Of a DNA stretch of 64,000 bases, positions 19,901 through 27,278 are shown in pieces. Origin of the DNA: Duganella guangzhouensis (GTDB taxonomy: Bacteria; Pseudomonadota; Gammaproteobacteria; Burkholderiales; Burkholderiaceae_D); NCBI RefSeq assembly GCF_009674535.1, contig NZ_WKJK01000023.1:1-64000 (forward strand), read 5' to 3'. A program made the position numbers and the translations under genes. Each line of letters starts with the position of its first letter. Position 1 is the first letter of the stretch. Under the pieces are notes generated by a model, which worked only from the letters and a program-made list of their open reading frames with translations, ran no database searches and was not told the origin of the DNA.

Positions 19901-22380
19901 TCGCCAGCCTCGCCTTGCAGCAGGTCGTTGCCGCTGCCGCCGCTCAGGGTGTCGTTACCGGCGCCACCTTGCAGCAAATCATTGCCTGTGCCGCCATACA
20001 GTGAATCCTTGCCAGCGCCGCCGATCAGCGTGTCGCGGCCGCTACCTCCGTTCAGGCTGTCGCCGCTCCCGTCGCCAGCGCGTAGCAGATCCGCGCCGCC
20101 ATTGCCGTACAGCGCATCGCCACCGTTGACGCCGCTGAGAGTATCGTCGTAACCAGTGCCATTCAAGACGTGGAACGTCACGGTGGCGGTGGTGGCGTTG
20201 ATTCCGGGTACGCCGGTGCCGTCGGGCCTGATGTTGCCGACAAAGTTGTCGCTAGTCAGACTGTTCTTGTCGACGTTTTGCAGCCGTAGCACGGTGTAGT
20301 AGGGAGTGTCGGACCATGTGGGGTTGTTGATGCAGAGTTGGAGCAGCGTGTCGGCACCTGCTTGCACCAGGCGAGCGTAGGGGAGTTCTTCCTGGAAGGG
20401 ATTCCCTTTAGTGAACCCGGTGGTCAGTAAGATTTTGCTCAAATCGATTTGATCGCCGCCTGCGCCAACCGCAAAGTCGGTGACGGTGACGTCCGCCGAA
20501 CTTAGCGCGCCGGGATAATAGCTGCGGGCAACTGGCTGGTAGACGTCGCGGCCGGCGCCGCCGGTGAGCACGGACGTTGCGTTGGCAGCAGTCGGCCCGT
20601 AGCTGAACCAGTCGTCGCCATCACCACCGAACGCGATTTTGTTGCCATTGCCGTAGGTGTTGGCGATGTGGAGGGTATCGTTGCCGGCGCCGCCCAGGAG
20701 CAGATCGTTGCCGTCGCCGCCATCGAGGTCATCATCACCGTCGCCACCGCTGAGCGTGTCGTCGCCACTATCGCCGCGCAGCGTGTCATTACCTGCAGCT
20801 CCGTTCAAGGTGTCGTTGCCATCGCCGCCGCTGAGATTGTCACCTCGGCTGCCGGAGGAGGAGGAGCCCGCCTGCAACAGGTCGGCGCCACCGTCGCCGA
20901 ACAGCTCGCTGCCCCCGCCAGCGGCACCTGTCAATTCATCGTCAAAGCTGGTGCCATGCAACGGACCGCCATTGGCAACCGCTACCAGCCCACGCATTGC
21001 GGAGCCGTCGGGCGCCAAGTGGTCGACAAAATTGTCGCTGGTCAGTTTGTTGGCTTCGACGTTTTGCAGGGTCAGCACGGTGACGAAGCCTATATTGCGA
21101 CCGCTCGGGCCATCGATGTCGACCTGTACCAAAGTGTCTGCACCGGACTGGATCAGCCGAACAAATCCATTGGCGGGGCTGAACGGATTGCCGCCCTGAT
21201 AGTGGACGTATAGGCTATTCAATAGCGGCATGAGATCGACCTGATCACCGCCTTCGCCTGCGGTAAAGTCGGTAACGGTCAGCTTGGCCGACAGCACGTC
21301 GTCGTAGTTGTTGCCAGGCATGGGCCGATACACGTCTTGGCCGCCGCCGCCGCTGGCTTGCGCCGTGCCGTAGGCGATGAACAGATCGTCACCTTCGCCA
21401 CCGAGCATGGTATCGTGGCTGCCGCTGGTCATTGTGGTGTAGAACACATCATTGCCATCCCCGCCGTCGAACAGATTGTTGCCCTGGTCGCCGTAAAGGG
21501 TGTCGTTGCCGGCGCCGCCATGCAAGCTGTCGTTGCCATAGCCGCCATGTAACTCTTCATTGCCGTCGCCGCCAGCGATCAGGTCGTCACCACCATCGCC
21601 GTAAAAGCGATTATCAGCGCCGTTGCCACTTAGCGTGTCATTGAAGGATGTCCCGTAATAGGACTGCGGCGTGGCGGCGGTGGCGCTCTGGTTGACGCCT
21701 GTGATGGCGCTGCCGTCGGGTGCCCAACCACCGACGAAGTTGGCGCTGGTCAGGCTAGCGGCCTTCACGTTTTTCAACAACAGGATGGTGGACACGGTGT
21801 TGTCTGAATACGGCAGCCCCTGTACCGCAGTGTCTGCCCCGATCTGAACCAGCTTCAACTCGCCGCTAGCGAACGGATTGCCGCCGTTGTAGCCGTTGTA
21901 GTTGGTGCCGTAGATATTGGCGTGTTCTAGGTAAATGCTGTGCAAATCGATACGATCACCGCCGGCACCGGCGGCGAAATCGGTGATCGTCATCGCGATG
22001 TAACTGACGCCGTTGGAGCGGACGGCATAGGTATCAACCCCGGCGCCTCCGGTGACGGTCGGCGGCGTTGCTGTCTTCGATGAGCCAAAGGTCAGATTGA
22101 ACGTGTCATCGCCCGCACCCGCATCGATTTTGACCACGGTGTCGAGCAAGGGACCATAGTTGAATTCCAGGTTGAAGGTGTCGTTACCGGCACCGCCGAG
22201 CATGGTGTCGGCGCCAGTTTGTTCGTTGGCAGAGAATAGATCGTCGCCCTCGCCGCCATCGAGGAGGTCAGCACCGGCACCGCCGATGAGCGTGTCATTG
22301 CCACTGAGGCCCTGCAACGTATCGTTGCCGTTGCTGCCCACCAAAATGTCGTCGCCCGAAGTTCCTTTATATCCCGCCAT
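13954..22380 (-). CDS. Giant RTX (hemolysin-type calcium-binding repeat) protein, 2808 aa
   Basis: One uninterrupted frame from ATG 22380 to TAA 13954. It is built of GGxGxDxLx nonapeptides (for example GGAGNDTLDGGAGADKL), which fold as calcium-filled parallel beta-rolls. Two zones are visible: residues about 1-1500 with six modules alternating RTX blocks and a DFxxGxGGDxIDL domain, and residues about 1500-2600 with four copies of a different unit of about 290 residues. There is no N-terminal Sec signal; the Asp/Gly-poor C-terminus (about 130 residues, starting SDTFVLASKTGIDTVTDF) looks like a type-I secretion signal. Export by an HlyB/HlyD/TolC-type system is therefore expected, but none is encoded nearby. 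No enzymatic domain is recognisable; an adhesive or surface role is an inference. Confidence 0.92.
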   Translation of the reverse strand: MAGYKGTSGDDILVGSNGNDTLQGLSGNDTLIGGAGADLLDGGEGDDLFSANEQTGADTMLGGAGNDTFNLEFNYGPLLDTVVKIDAGAGDDTFNLTFGSSKTATPPTVTGGAGVDTYAVRSNGVSYIAMTITDFAAGAGGDRIDLHSIYLEHANIYGTNYNGYNGGNPFASGELKLVQIGADTAVQGLPYSDNTVSTILLLKNVKAASLTSANFVGGWAPDGSAITGVNQSATAATPQSYYGTSFNDTLSGNGADNRFYGDGGDDLIAGGDGNEELHGGYGNDSLHGGAGNDTLYGDQGNNLFDGGDGNDVFYTTMTSGSHDTMLGGEGDDLFIAYGTAQASGGGGQDVYRPMPGNNYDDVLSAKLTVTDFTAGEGGDQVDLMPLLNSLYVHYQGGNPFSPANGFVRLIQSGADTLVQVDIDGPSGRNIGFVTVLTLQNVEANKLTSDNFVDHLAPDGSAMRGLVAVANGGPLHGTSFDDELTGAAGGGSELFGDGGADLLQAGSSSSGSRGDNLSGGDGNDTLNGAAGNDTLRGDSGDDTLSGGDGDDDLDGGDGNDLLLGGAGNDTLHIANTYGNGNKIAFGGDGDDWFSYGPTAANATSVLTGGAGRDVYQPVARSYYPGALSSADVTVTDFAVGAGGDQIDLSKILLTTGFTKGNPFQEELPYARLVQAGADTLLQLCINNPTWSDTPYYTVLRLQNVDKNSLTSDNFVGNIRPDGTGVPGINATTATVTFHVLNGTGYDDTLSGVNGGDALYGNGGADLLRAGDGSGDSLNGGSGRDTLIGGAGKDSLYGGTGNDLLQGGAGNDTLSGGSGNDLLQGEAGDDTFYLTDEEAADSDTLDGGDGNDIFILYRGGTAPKLLTGGAGSDVYRPLADYPDSSSAASSGGIHVRDFSIGDGDKIDLGSALVGRTAWTGGNPFASGAAYVRLVQNGADTLLQLSSDGKSGYMTVLTLDNVQANSLTSANFVDGLKPDGSPLSGLDLHASGPDQALQGSRYNDTLTGSSGVNTLVGGGGDDLLQAGSGDDTGHGDALYGGNGNDTLIGGAGNDRLNGDSGSNLLQGGAGNDTLFGNAEGLNDTFEGGAGNDQFDLRAGQVGHASVADGGSGDDHFLVYLSGTGCNAVLTGGDGRDTYELSSFYGVTGYVDIRDFQAGDGGDIIDISHLMDWAIWWGYYDGGNPIDLGILRLVQQGTDVLLQFNNLHVYDSFVNTVAILRNVQVGDLTAQNMPGANPKGGTVPGLLIEGTNGNDKLIGGYFNDTISGGDGDDTMEGGVGDDTLSGGNGNDILGDVAGSGLMQGGAGNDTLYAAFHGDNVTMLGDDGDDTFVIDQPIASQGGTVRIEGGAGNDSILVTIDTFGGGQLLASGGAGRDTYAFADGLVNANYHVTDFSAGAGGDLLDLHQLYQSRGLSGQQTLDAIASGYLRLVQQGSAVLVQFDPDGNGREQAYTLVTLDNVKLSAITNANLAGITTAPGEYYGSLGADQLYGFDIDERFEAGAGDDTLVGGGGADTLIGGTGDDVYVITDQRAIIVEQAKGGTDTVQTALASYTLGVNVEALQYTGSDAFRGTGNSAANLISGNRGDDTLDGGGGGDTLSGGDGNDTYILRSSADRVVEAADQGMDLVRVAYTAAGTYLLNDNVEAAIVMSAAGTAVNLTGNALDNNLTGNAAANILLGGAGNDTLDGGAGADKMSGNSGDDTYLVDNAGDVVTELSGEGHDTVLTALAKYTLSANVENLVYTGKANFTGNGNELANEISGAYGNDSLSGGSGDDTLYGMGGADTIDGGDGTDTLVLLGYQDSYDLSRSGGKLYLSHIYNDERLTLTNIENLVFTDGSKTVAELILNQVSDSDDYLTGTDGNDILNGLAGNDTMLGGRGDDRYILDNGKDVIKENNNEGTDTAELAFKVAGNYTLDDNVENAVVTAATTVAVNITGNALDNILTGNGAANSLTGGAGNDTLDGGAGADKLVGGTGDDLYYVDNSGDSVTEAAGEGTDSVRTTLSSYTLTANVENLKGPATGNFSGTGNALANLIEGGAGNDTLSGLAGNDTLRGGAGNDSLLGGDGDDLLDGGIGANILDGGAGNDTVTALGDFADYKITRPNATDTVLVNTITGESLTLRNVEYVGFNGDLKAIADVQLNIRSVGNDNLSGTSGADTLDGGTGADTLTGGQGNDTYVVDDAGDVVIEAAGEGTDTVQLAYTKALTYTLAANVENASVTAAASVAVNLTGNALDNLLTGNAAANTLIGNAGNDTLDGGTGADKLSGGLGDDVYKVDNAGDTVTELDGQGNDRVDTSLTKYTLSAFVENLVYTGGVAFAGTGNALANAITGGNGNDTLSGLAGDDTLNGGTGNDSLLGGDGADVLNAGSGIDVVDGGNGNDTLKLAGNFADYARSRPNATDVVLVNTITHESITARNVEQFQFADGALGLNDVVLNTASIGNDNLNGGDTNDTIDGGAGADTMAGGDGDDTYVVDQAGDLVIENSNEGTDTVNVAATKALTYTLADNVENGVVTASSSVVVNLIGNALDNILTGNAAANTLNGSAGNDTLDGGTGADKLIGGSGDDTYYVDNTGDAITELAGGGHDSVIVKGIASYTLAAEVDDLSFNGSSAFTGSGNALANVISGGSGNDVLSGLAGNDTLVGNAGNDKLLGGDGNDLLIGGDGADTLTGGAGSDTFVLASKTGIDTVTDFVSGIDKLALNQTLFDIGNHDLLLDNAVVKAGAGGFGNDAELVILTQNVATLNANTAAAAIGSASGAYTAGDKVLFALHSGNNTTLYLFTAAADDAVVSAGELTQLVTLTGTPATTAADYQLI
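14400..17900 (-). repeat. Four-copy ~290-residue repeat zone of the RTX gene
   Basis: Encodes four units recognisable by DTYVVDxAGDVVxE, YTLxxNVENxxVTAA and NLTGNALDNxLTGNAAANTL; three are separated by an FADYxxxRPNATDxVLVN segment or a relative of it. The period is about 860-890 bp. Copies are closer to each other than in the preceding zone, suggesting later duplication. Confidence 0.75.
17910..22380 (-). repeat. Six-module repeat zone of the RTX gene
   Basis: Encodes six successive modules of roughly 230-262 residues. Each has an RTX block, a D(V/T)Y start, a VTDFxxGxGGDxIDL core, usually GGNPF, then RLVQxGADTLLQ and LxNVxxxxLTSxNFV, ending in PDGS. The GGNPF codons fall near 21885, 21187, 20400, 19620 and 18838; the sixth module lacks that motif. 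The modules have diverged by substitution with no frameshift. Confidence 0.8.
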
Positions 22381-22463
22381 GTTTCTTTACTTAAATTTAC
22401 AGATGTAAAGAATGATAACATGCAACTAAGTTAATCAATCTATCAATTTCTCACGGCTAATAG

Positions 22464-22487
22464 AAAAAGCCGCGACCAGCGCGGCTT
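22464..22487 (-). terminator. Rho-independent terminator of the REC-GGDEF-EAL gene
   Basis: Read on the minus strand, stem AAGCCGCG pairs with CGCGGCTT around a five-base loop and is followed by TTTTT. It lies 23 bp past the stop of the signalling gene and ahead of the RTX promoter region, insulating the two. Confidence 0.8.
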
Positions 22488-22509
22488 GTTTCATAGGGAG
22501 CAGGGGAGT

Positions 22510-24771
22510 TTAGGCGGCGCCCTCTAATGCGTCGTTGCTGAGCCAGCCGTTGAGGGCGGTGGCGGTCATCGGGCGGGCGAACAGGAAGCCTTGGGCCAGC
22601 GGGCAACCCAGCGATTGCAGGATTTGCGCCTGGCGTTCGTCCTCGACGCCTTCGGCGATCACCGCCAGGCCGAGGTTGCGGCCGAGCTGAATCACCATTT
22701 CGGCGATGCTGCTGCCGCGCGCCGAGCCAGTGATTTCGGTGACGAAGGCGCGGTCGATCTTGAGGCGGTCAATCTGCAGCCGCTGCAGGTACGACAGCGA
22801 CGAGAAGCCGGTGCCGAAGTCGTCAATGGCGATGCTGACCCCGGTCTGTTTGATCTGGCCCAGCATCTTGATCAGTAGATCCGGCTCTTCCATGGCCATC
22901 GATTCGGTGATTTCCAGTTCGATGTGTTCGGGCGGGGCGCCGGTGTCGTCCAGCGCGCGCTTCAGCATCTCGAGGAATAGCGGGTGGCGGAATTGCACCT
23001 GCGAGACGTTGATCGACATCATGAAGTTGTGGTGGCCTGCCGCGCGCAGGTCGACCAGCTCGCGGCAGGCGGTGCGCATCACCCATTCGCCGAGGTCGAT
23101 AATCAGGCCGGAATACTCGGCGATCGGGATGAAACGGTCGGGCGAGATGAATTTGCCGTCCGGCGTCTGCCAGCGCAGCAGCGCCTCGGCGCCGACCGGG
23201 CGTCGCGTCACCAGGTCGATCTGCGGCTGGTAGACCACGAACAGCTGGTTCTGGCCAAACGCGGTGCGCAGCGCGTGCATCATGCGCACCCGCTCGCGGA
23301 TCTCGACGCCCATTGAACGCGAGAAGTAGAAGTGGCCGGCGCGCTGCTGCGATTTGGCGCGTTTCAGCGCGATGTCGGCGTCCTTCAGCGCATCGGCGCC
23401 GCTGCCTTCGTGTTCGCCCAGCCGCACCAGGCCCAGCGTGGCCGACAGTTGTACTTCCTGGCCGTCAATGCTGAAGCCGCGCTGGAACAGGCCGAGGATG
23501 TTGCCGGGATTGACTTGCTCCGAACCACCCAGTACGGCGAAAATGTCGCCGCCGATGCGCGCCACGGTGATGTGCTCGCCCAGTTCGGTCTGCAGGCGGG
23601 CGGCGACCGCCACCAGCAGCAGATCGCCGAACTGGTGGCCGAGCGCGTCGTTGGTTTCGGCGAAGTGATCGAGGTCGACCAGCGACAGCGTGGCCTCGTC
23701 GCGCGCCGGGCCGTCCAGCGCGTCGTCGAGGATTTCGATCAGGCGGGTTCGGTTGGGCAGCTTGGACAGCTGGTCGTAAAACGCGGCGTTGTGCAGATGC
23801 GTGACCAGCTCAACGTTGTCGAGGCCGACCGCGACGTTGCTGCAAAACACTTCCAGCAGGCGCTGGTCGATGTCGCTGACGGTGCGCGGCACGTCGAGGA
23901 AGGCGACGAAGTCGCGGCTGGCCTTGCCGGCGAAGTACAGCACCACGTAATCTGGGCCGTACAGATTGTTGCGCTGGGCCAGCGCCTGTTCCAGCGCGGC
24001 GTGGATACGCGGGTCTTCGCGCACGGTCAGGGTGATGTTGTCGAGGTGGCGGAAGGTGCCGGCGGTGGCCATCACCATCAGTTCGTGGCAACCGTCGTCC
24101 GGACATTCCTGCACGCACAAGGCTCCGTTGGCGTCCAGCCCCAGCAGGTCGCCGATCTGGGTCAGCACGCCGGCCGCGAAGTTTTGCACGCCGTGCAGCG
24201 TCATCAACTGGGTGCTGGCGTGGACGATCTGGTTCAGGCCGCGCCGGCTATCCTCGATCTTGCGGATTTGTTCGTAGGAGCGGATCGCCGCCGTCACCGT
24301 GGTGAACAGCTTGATGCGGGTCAGCTCGGACTTGGTTTTGTAATCGTTGATGTCGAAATCGCGGATGGCGTCGATTTCCGGCGCGTAGCCGGGCTGGCCG
24401 GTGCGCAGGATGATGCGCACGTCGTGCAGCTTCAGCGTTTCGCGGATGTAGCGCACCAGGTGCAGGCCGGCGTCATCCTGTTCCATCACCACGTCGAGCA
24501 GGATGACAGCGATTTCAGATTCGTGTTTGAGTAGTTCGCGCGCCTGGCCGGCCGAGTAGGCGTGCACGAATTCGAGCGGGCGATGTTGCATGTCGAGATT
24601 GCCGAGCGCGAAGGTGGTGGTCGAGTGCACATCTTCGTCGTCATCGATGATCATCACGCGCCAGACGTTGCGCGTCCCTGCCGGACCAGGCGCTGCCGGA
24701 TGCTCGTCCAAGAAAACCAAATCGTCTTGATCATCCGTGGATTGCTCAAGAGGTGTTACCGGTGGGGCCAT
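22510..24771 (-). CDS. Response regulator with DUF3369, degenerate GGDEF and intact EAL domains
   Basis: A 753-residue protein. Order: a receiver domain at about 38-160 (VMIIDDDEDVHS acidic pocket, VILLDVVMEQ phospho-acceptor Asp near residue 93), a DUF3369/GAF-like region at about 170-330, a GGDEF domain at about 335-495 and an EAL domain at about 510-745. The cyclase signature reads RIGGDIFAVL, so the Glu of GGDEF is missing and diguanylate cyclase activity is unlikely. The phosphodiesterase domain keeps EALLRW, SINVSQVQFRHP, ITESMAMEE and DDFGTGFSSLSYL, so c-di-GMP hydrolysis is expected, possibly gated by phosphorylation. No cognate histidine kinase is adjacent. Confidence 0.9.
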   Translation of the reverse strand: MAPPVTPLEQSTDDQDDLVFLDEHPAAPGPAGTRNVWRVMIIDDDEDVHSTTTFALGNLDMQHRPLEFVHAYSAGQARELLKHESEIAVILLDVVMEQDDAGLHLVRYIRETLKLHDVRIILRTGQPGYAPEIDAIRDFDINDYKTKSELTRIKLFTTVTAAIRSYEQIRKIEDSRRGLNQIVHASTQLMTLHGVQNFAAGVLTQIGDLLGLDANGALCVQECPDDGCHELMVMATAGTFRHLDNITLTVREDPRIHAALEQALAQRNNLYGPDYVVLYFAGKASRDFVAFLDVPRTVSDIDQRLLEVFCSNVAVGLDNVELVTHLHNAAFYDQLSKLPNRTRLIEILDDALDGPARDEATLSLVDLDHFAETNDALGHQFGDLLLVAVAARLQTELGEHITVARIGGDIFAVLGGSEQVNPGNILGLFQRGFSIDGQEVQLSATLGLVRLGEHEGSGADALKDADIALKRAKSQQRAGHFYFSRSMGVEIRERVRMMHALRTAFGQNQLFVVYQPQIDLVTRRPVGAEALLRWQTPDGKFISPDRFIPIAEYSGLIIDLGEWVMRTACRELVDLRAAGHHNFMMSINVSQVQFRHPLFLEMLKRALDDTGAPPEHIELEITESMAMEEPDLLIKMLGQIKQTGVSIAIDDFGTGFSSLSYLQRLQIDRLKIDRAFVTEITGSARGSSIAEMVIQLGRNLGLAVIAEGVEDERQAQILQSLGCPLAQGFLFARPMTATALNGWLSNDALEGAA

Positions 24772-25022
24772 GTGTAGCTTCTCCAGGATTTCTCGGTGTT
24801 CTTGCGGTTAAGTATATAGCGAATTGTCAAAAAGAACGCACTTTTCCCGCGCTGAAGACCGCGCGCGGCGGGCCGATGTGCAAGTTGCACCATACTTGTA
24901 TCAAAAGAATGATATTTTACCAAGCGAAACTTGCCTTGTGGAAATTATTATGCAGCCATCCCGCCACAGGGCGCTGACTGGTAAAATGGGGAACTTTCCA
25001 CCTTTTTCCGAAGATTCTTCCT

Positions 25023-26120
25023 ATGTCTGGCAATACTTTTGGCAAATTGTTTTCTGTAACCACCTTTGGTGAGTCGCACGGTCCCGCGATCGGTTGCGTG
25101 ATCGATGGTTGCCCACCGGGATTGCCGTTGTCGGAAGCCGACATTCAGCCGGAACTGGATCGCCGCAAACCGGGCACCTCGCGCCACGTGACGCAGCGGC
25201 AGGAATCGGACACGGTGGAAATCCTGTCTGGCGTGTATCAAGGCGTGACCACCGGCACCCCGATCGCGCTGCTGATCCGCAACGAAGACCAGCGCAGCAA
25301 GGATTACGGCAATATCGCTGAAACTTTCCGTCCTGGTCATGCAGACTACACCTATTGGCATAAATATGGCGTGCGCGATCCGCGCGGCGGCGGCCGCTCG
25401 TCGGCGCGCCTGACCGCGCCGGTGGTGGGCGCGGCGGCGATCGCCAAGAAATGGCTGCATCAGCAGTACGGCACCGTGTTCAAGGGCTGCATGAGCCAGT
25501 TGGGCGAGATTGCCGTGCCGTTCCAGGACTGGTCGCACGTGCCGGATAATCCGTTCTTTGCCGCCACCGGCGACGCCGCCGTGATCGCGCGCATGGAAAG
25601 CTATATGGATGAGCTGCGCAAGGCCGGCGATTCGATCGGCGCCCGCATCGACGTGGTGGCGCAAAATATTCCGGTCGGCCTCGGCCAGCCGATTTACGAC
25701 AAGCTGGACGCCGACATCGCGTACGCCATGATGGGGATTAACGCCGTCAAGGGCGTCGAGATCGGCGCCGGTTTCAAATCGATCGAGCAGAAGGGTACCG
25801 AGCATGGCGATCCGCTGACGCCGCAAGGCTTCGTCGGCAACAACGCCGGCGGCGTGCTGGGCGGTTTGTCGACCGGTCAGGACATCACGGTGTCGATCGC
25901 CATCAAGCCGACCTCGTCAATCCGCACCCCGCGTCCGTCGATCGACAAGGCCGGCAATCCGGTGATGGTGGAAACCTTCGGCCGTCACGATCCATGCGTG
26001 GGCATCCGCGCCACCCCGATCGCCGAGGCGATGCTGGCGCTGGTGCTGATCGACCACGCGCTGATGCACCGCGCGCAGTGCGGCGACGTCAAGGTCTCGA
26101 CGCCGAATATCGCACTGTAA
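25023..26120 (+). CDS. aroC: Chorismate synthase
   Basis: A full-length 365-residue AroC. The start MSGNTFGKLFSVTTFGESHG and the segments RRKPGTSRHVTQRQESD, FRPGHADYTYWHKYG and DPRGGGRSSAR contain the conserved histidines and arginines that bind reduced FMN and EPSP. It catalyses the last common step of the shikimate pathway, 5-enolpyruvylshikimate-3-phosphate to chorismate, in the cytoplasm. The MFS gene begins directly after the stop codon, an arrangement common in Burkholderiales. Confidence 0.97.
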   Translation: MSGNTFGKLFSVTTFGESHGPAIGCVIDGCPPGLPLSEADIQPELDRRKPGTSRHVTQRQESDTVEILSGVYQGVTTGTPIALLIRNEDQRSKDYGNIAETFRPGHADYTYWHKYGVRDPRGGGRSSARLTAPVVGAAAIAKKWLHQQYGTVFKGCMSQLGEIAVPFQDWSHVPDNPFFAATGDAAVIARMESYMDELRKAGDSIGARIDVVAQNIPVGLGQPIYDKLDADIAYAMMGINAVKGVEIGAGFKSIEQKGTEHGDPLTPQGFVGNNAGGVLGGLSTGQDITVSIAIKPTSSIRTPRPSIDKAGNPVMVETFGRHDPCVGIRATPIAEAMLALVLIDHALMHRAQCGDVKVSTPNIAL

Positions 26121-27278
26121 GTGGTGCCCGCGCAAGCGCTCAGCTTCGCCTTATTCCTGTTTTGCTACTACGCCCACGCGGGCACCTGGTCGACCTACGC
26201 CACGCTGTTCTTTGCCGACAAGGGCATGACGGTGGCGCAGATCGGCGTGCTGATGTCGATGATCCAGGTGTTGCGCATCGTCGGCCCCAATGTCTGGGGC
26301 TACGTGGCCGACCATTACGATCGCCGCGTGCTGGTGTTGCGCATGGCCGGCTTTGCCGCGCTGGCGGGGTTTTCGGGCTTTTTCTGGGGCGATAGCTTCG
26401 GCCAGTTCATGCTCGCCATGATCGTGCTGAATCTGTTCACCAGCGGCCAGGCGCCAATCTGCGAAGCGCTGATGTTGTCCGAGATGAAGGGCGATCTGAC
26501 CTACTATGGCCGGATCCGCATGTGGGGCTCGATCGGCTTCATCGTGTCGGTGACGCTGGTGTCGATCGCGCTGGAGCGCCATGGTATCGTCGCGCTGCCA
26601 TGGCTGGCGGCGGCGTTGCTGATCGCCACCATCGGCGCCGCTTTCCATTTGCGCGATGTGCCGCGCCGCACCCACAAGACGGCGCCGCCGCCATTGCTGT
26701 CGCTGCTGCGCCGGCGCGAGGTGATTGCCTTCTTTACCTCCACCGCGTTGATGGTGTCGGCGCACACCTCGCTGTACACCTTTTATTCGCTGTATCTGGA
26801 ACGTAACGGCTACAGCAAGACCGTGATCGGCGCCATGTGGTCGCTGGGCGTGCTGGCCGAGGTGATTTTGTTTTATTTCCAGTCGCATCTGTTCCGGCGC
26901 TGGGGCGCGATGCGCATGATGTATCTGGCGCTGGGTATCGGCGTGCTGCGCTTCCTGATGATCGGCCTCGGTTCGAACATGCTGTGGCTGCTGGTGGTGG
27001 CGCAGCTGATGCATGCCGCCACCTTCGCGCTGCATCACTCGTCGTCGGTGATGACGTTGCAACGCTGGTTCTCGGGGCCGCTGCAGGCGCGCGGCCAGGC
27101 GCTGTACATGAGCATTTCGTATGGCATCGGCGGCTCGCTGGGCGGGCTGTTCCTGGCGCAGTGGTGGCAGCGGGCAGGGGCCGAATCGGTGTATTTCGTG
27201 GCGGCGGCGCTGGCGGGCCTGTCGACGTTGGCGGCGCTGCTGACGTTCCGCTGGCAGCGCAGCGACGTCAGCGCGTAA
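26121..27278 (+). CDS. MFS transporter, phenylpropionate-permease-like (MFS_1-like) family
   Basis: A 385-residue, about twelve-helix major facilitator. The early VLRIVGPNVWGYVADHYDRR segment is the loop 2-3 motif, and FYSLYLERNGYSKTVIGAMWSLG near the centre is typical of the HcaT/3-phenylpropionate-permease-like group; the substrate is unknown. It starts with GTG immediately after the aroC TAA, so it is probably translationally coupled to aroC. Its last 11 bases overlap the 3' end of the convergent HDOD gene. Confidence 0.85.
   Translation: MVPAQALSFALFLFCYYAHAGTWSTYATLFFADKGMTVAQIGVLMSMIQVLRIVGPNVWGYVADHYDRRVLVLRMAGFAALAGFSGFFWGDSFGQFMLAMIVLNLFTSGQAPICEALMLSEMKGDLTYYGRIRMWGSIGFIVSVTLVSIALERHGIVALPWLAAALLIATIGAAFHLRDVPRRTHKTAPPPLLSLLRRREVIAFFTSTALMVSAHTSLYTFYSLYLERNGYSKTVIGAMWSLGVLAEVILFYFQSHLFRRWGAMRMMYLALGIGVLRFLMIGLGSNMLWLLVVAQLMHAATFALHHSSSVMTLQRWFSGPLQARGQALYMSISYGIGGSLGGLFLAQWWQRAGAESVYFVAAALAGLSTLAALLTFRWQRSDVSA

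Noticed and set aside
14000..22300. Dense short DNA repeats that could look like a CRISPR array or satellite
   Set aside because: The repeats keep a 27-bp (nine-codon) protein period in one open frame and vary at third positions; they encode RTX nonapeptides, with no constant repeat/unique spacer structure and no cas genes.
23332..24534. 400-codon plus-strand frame opposite the REC-GGDEF-EAL gene
   Set aside because: No recognisable domain or ribosome-binding site; the minus-strand frame shows complete signalling motifs.
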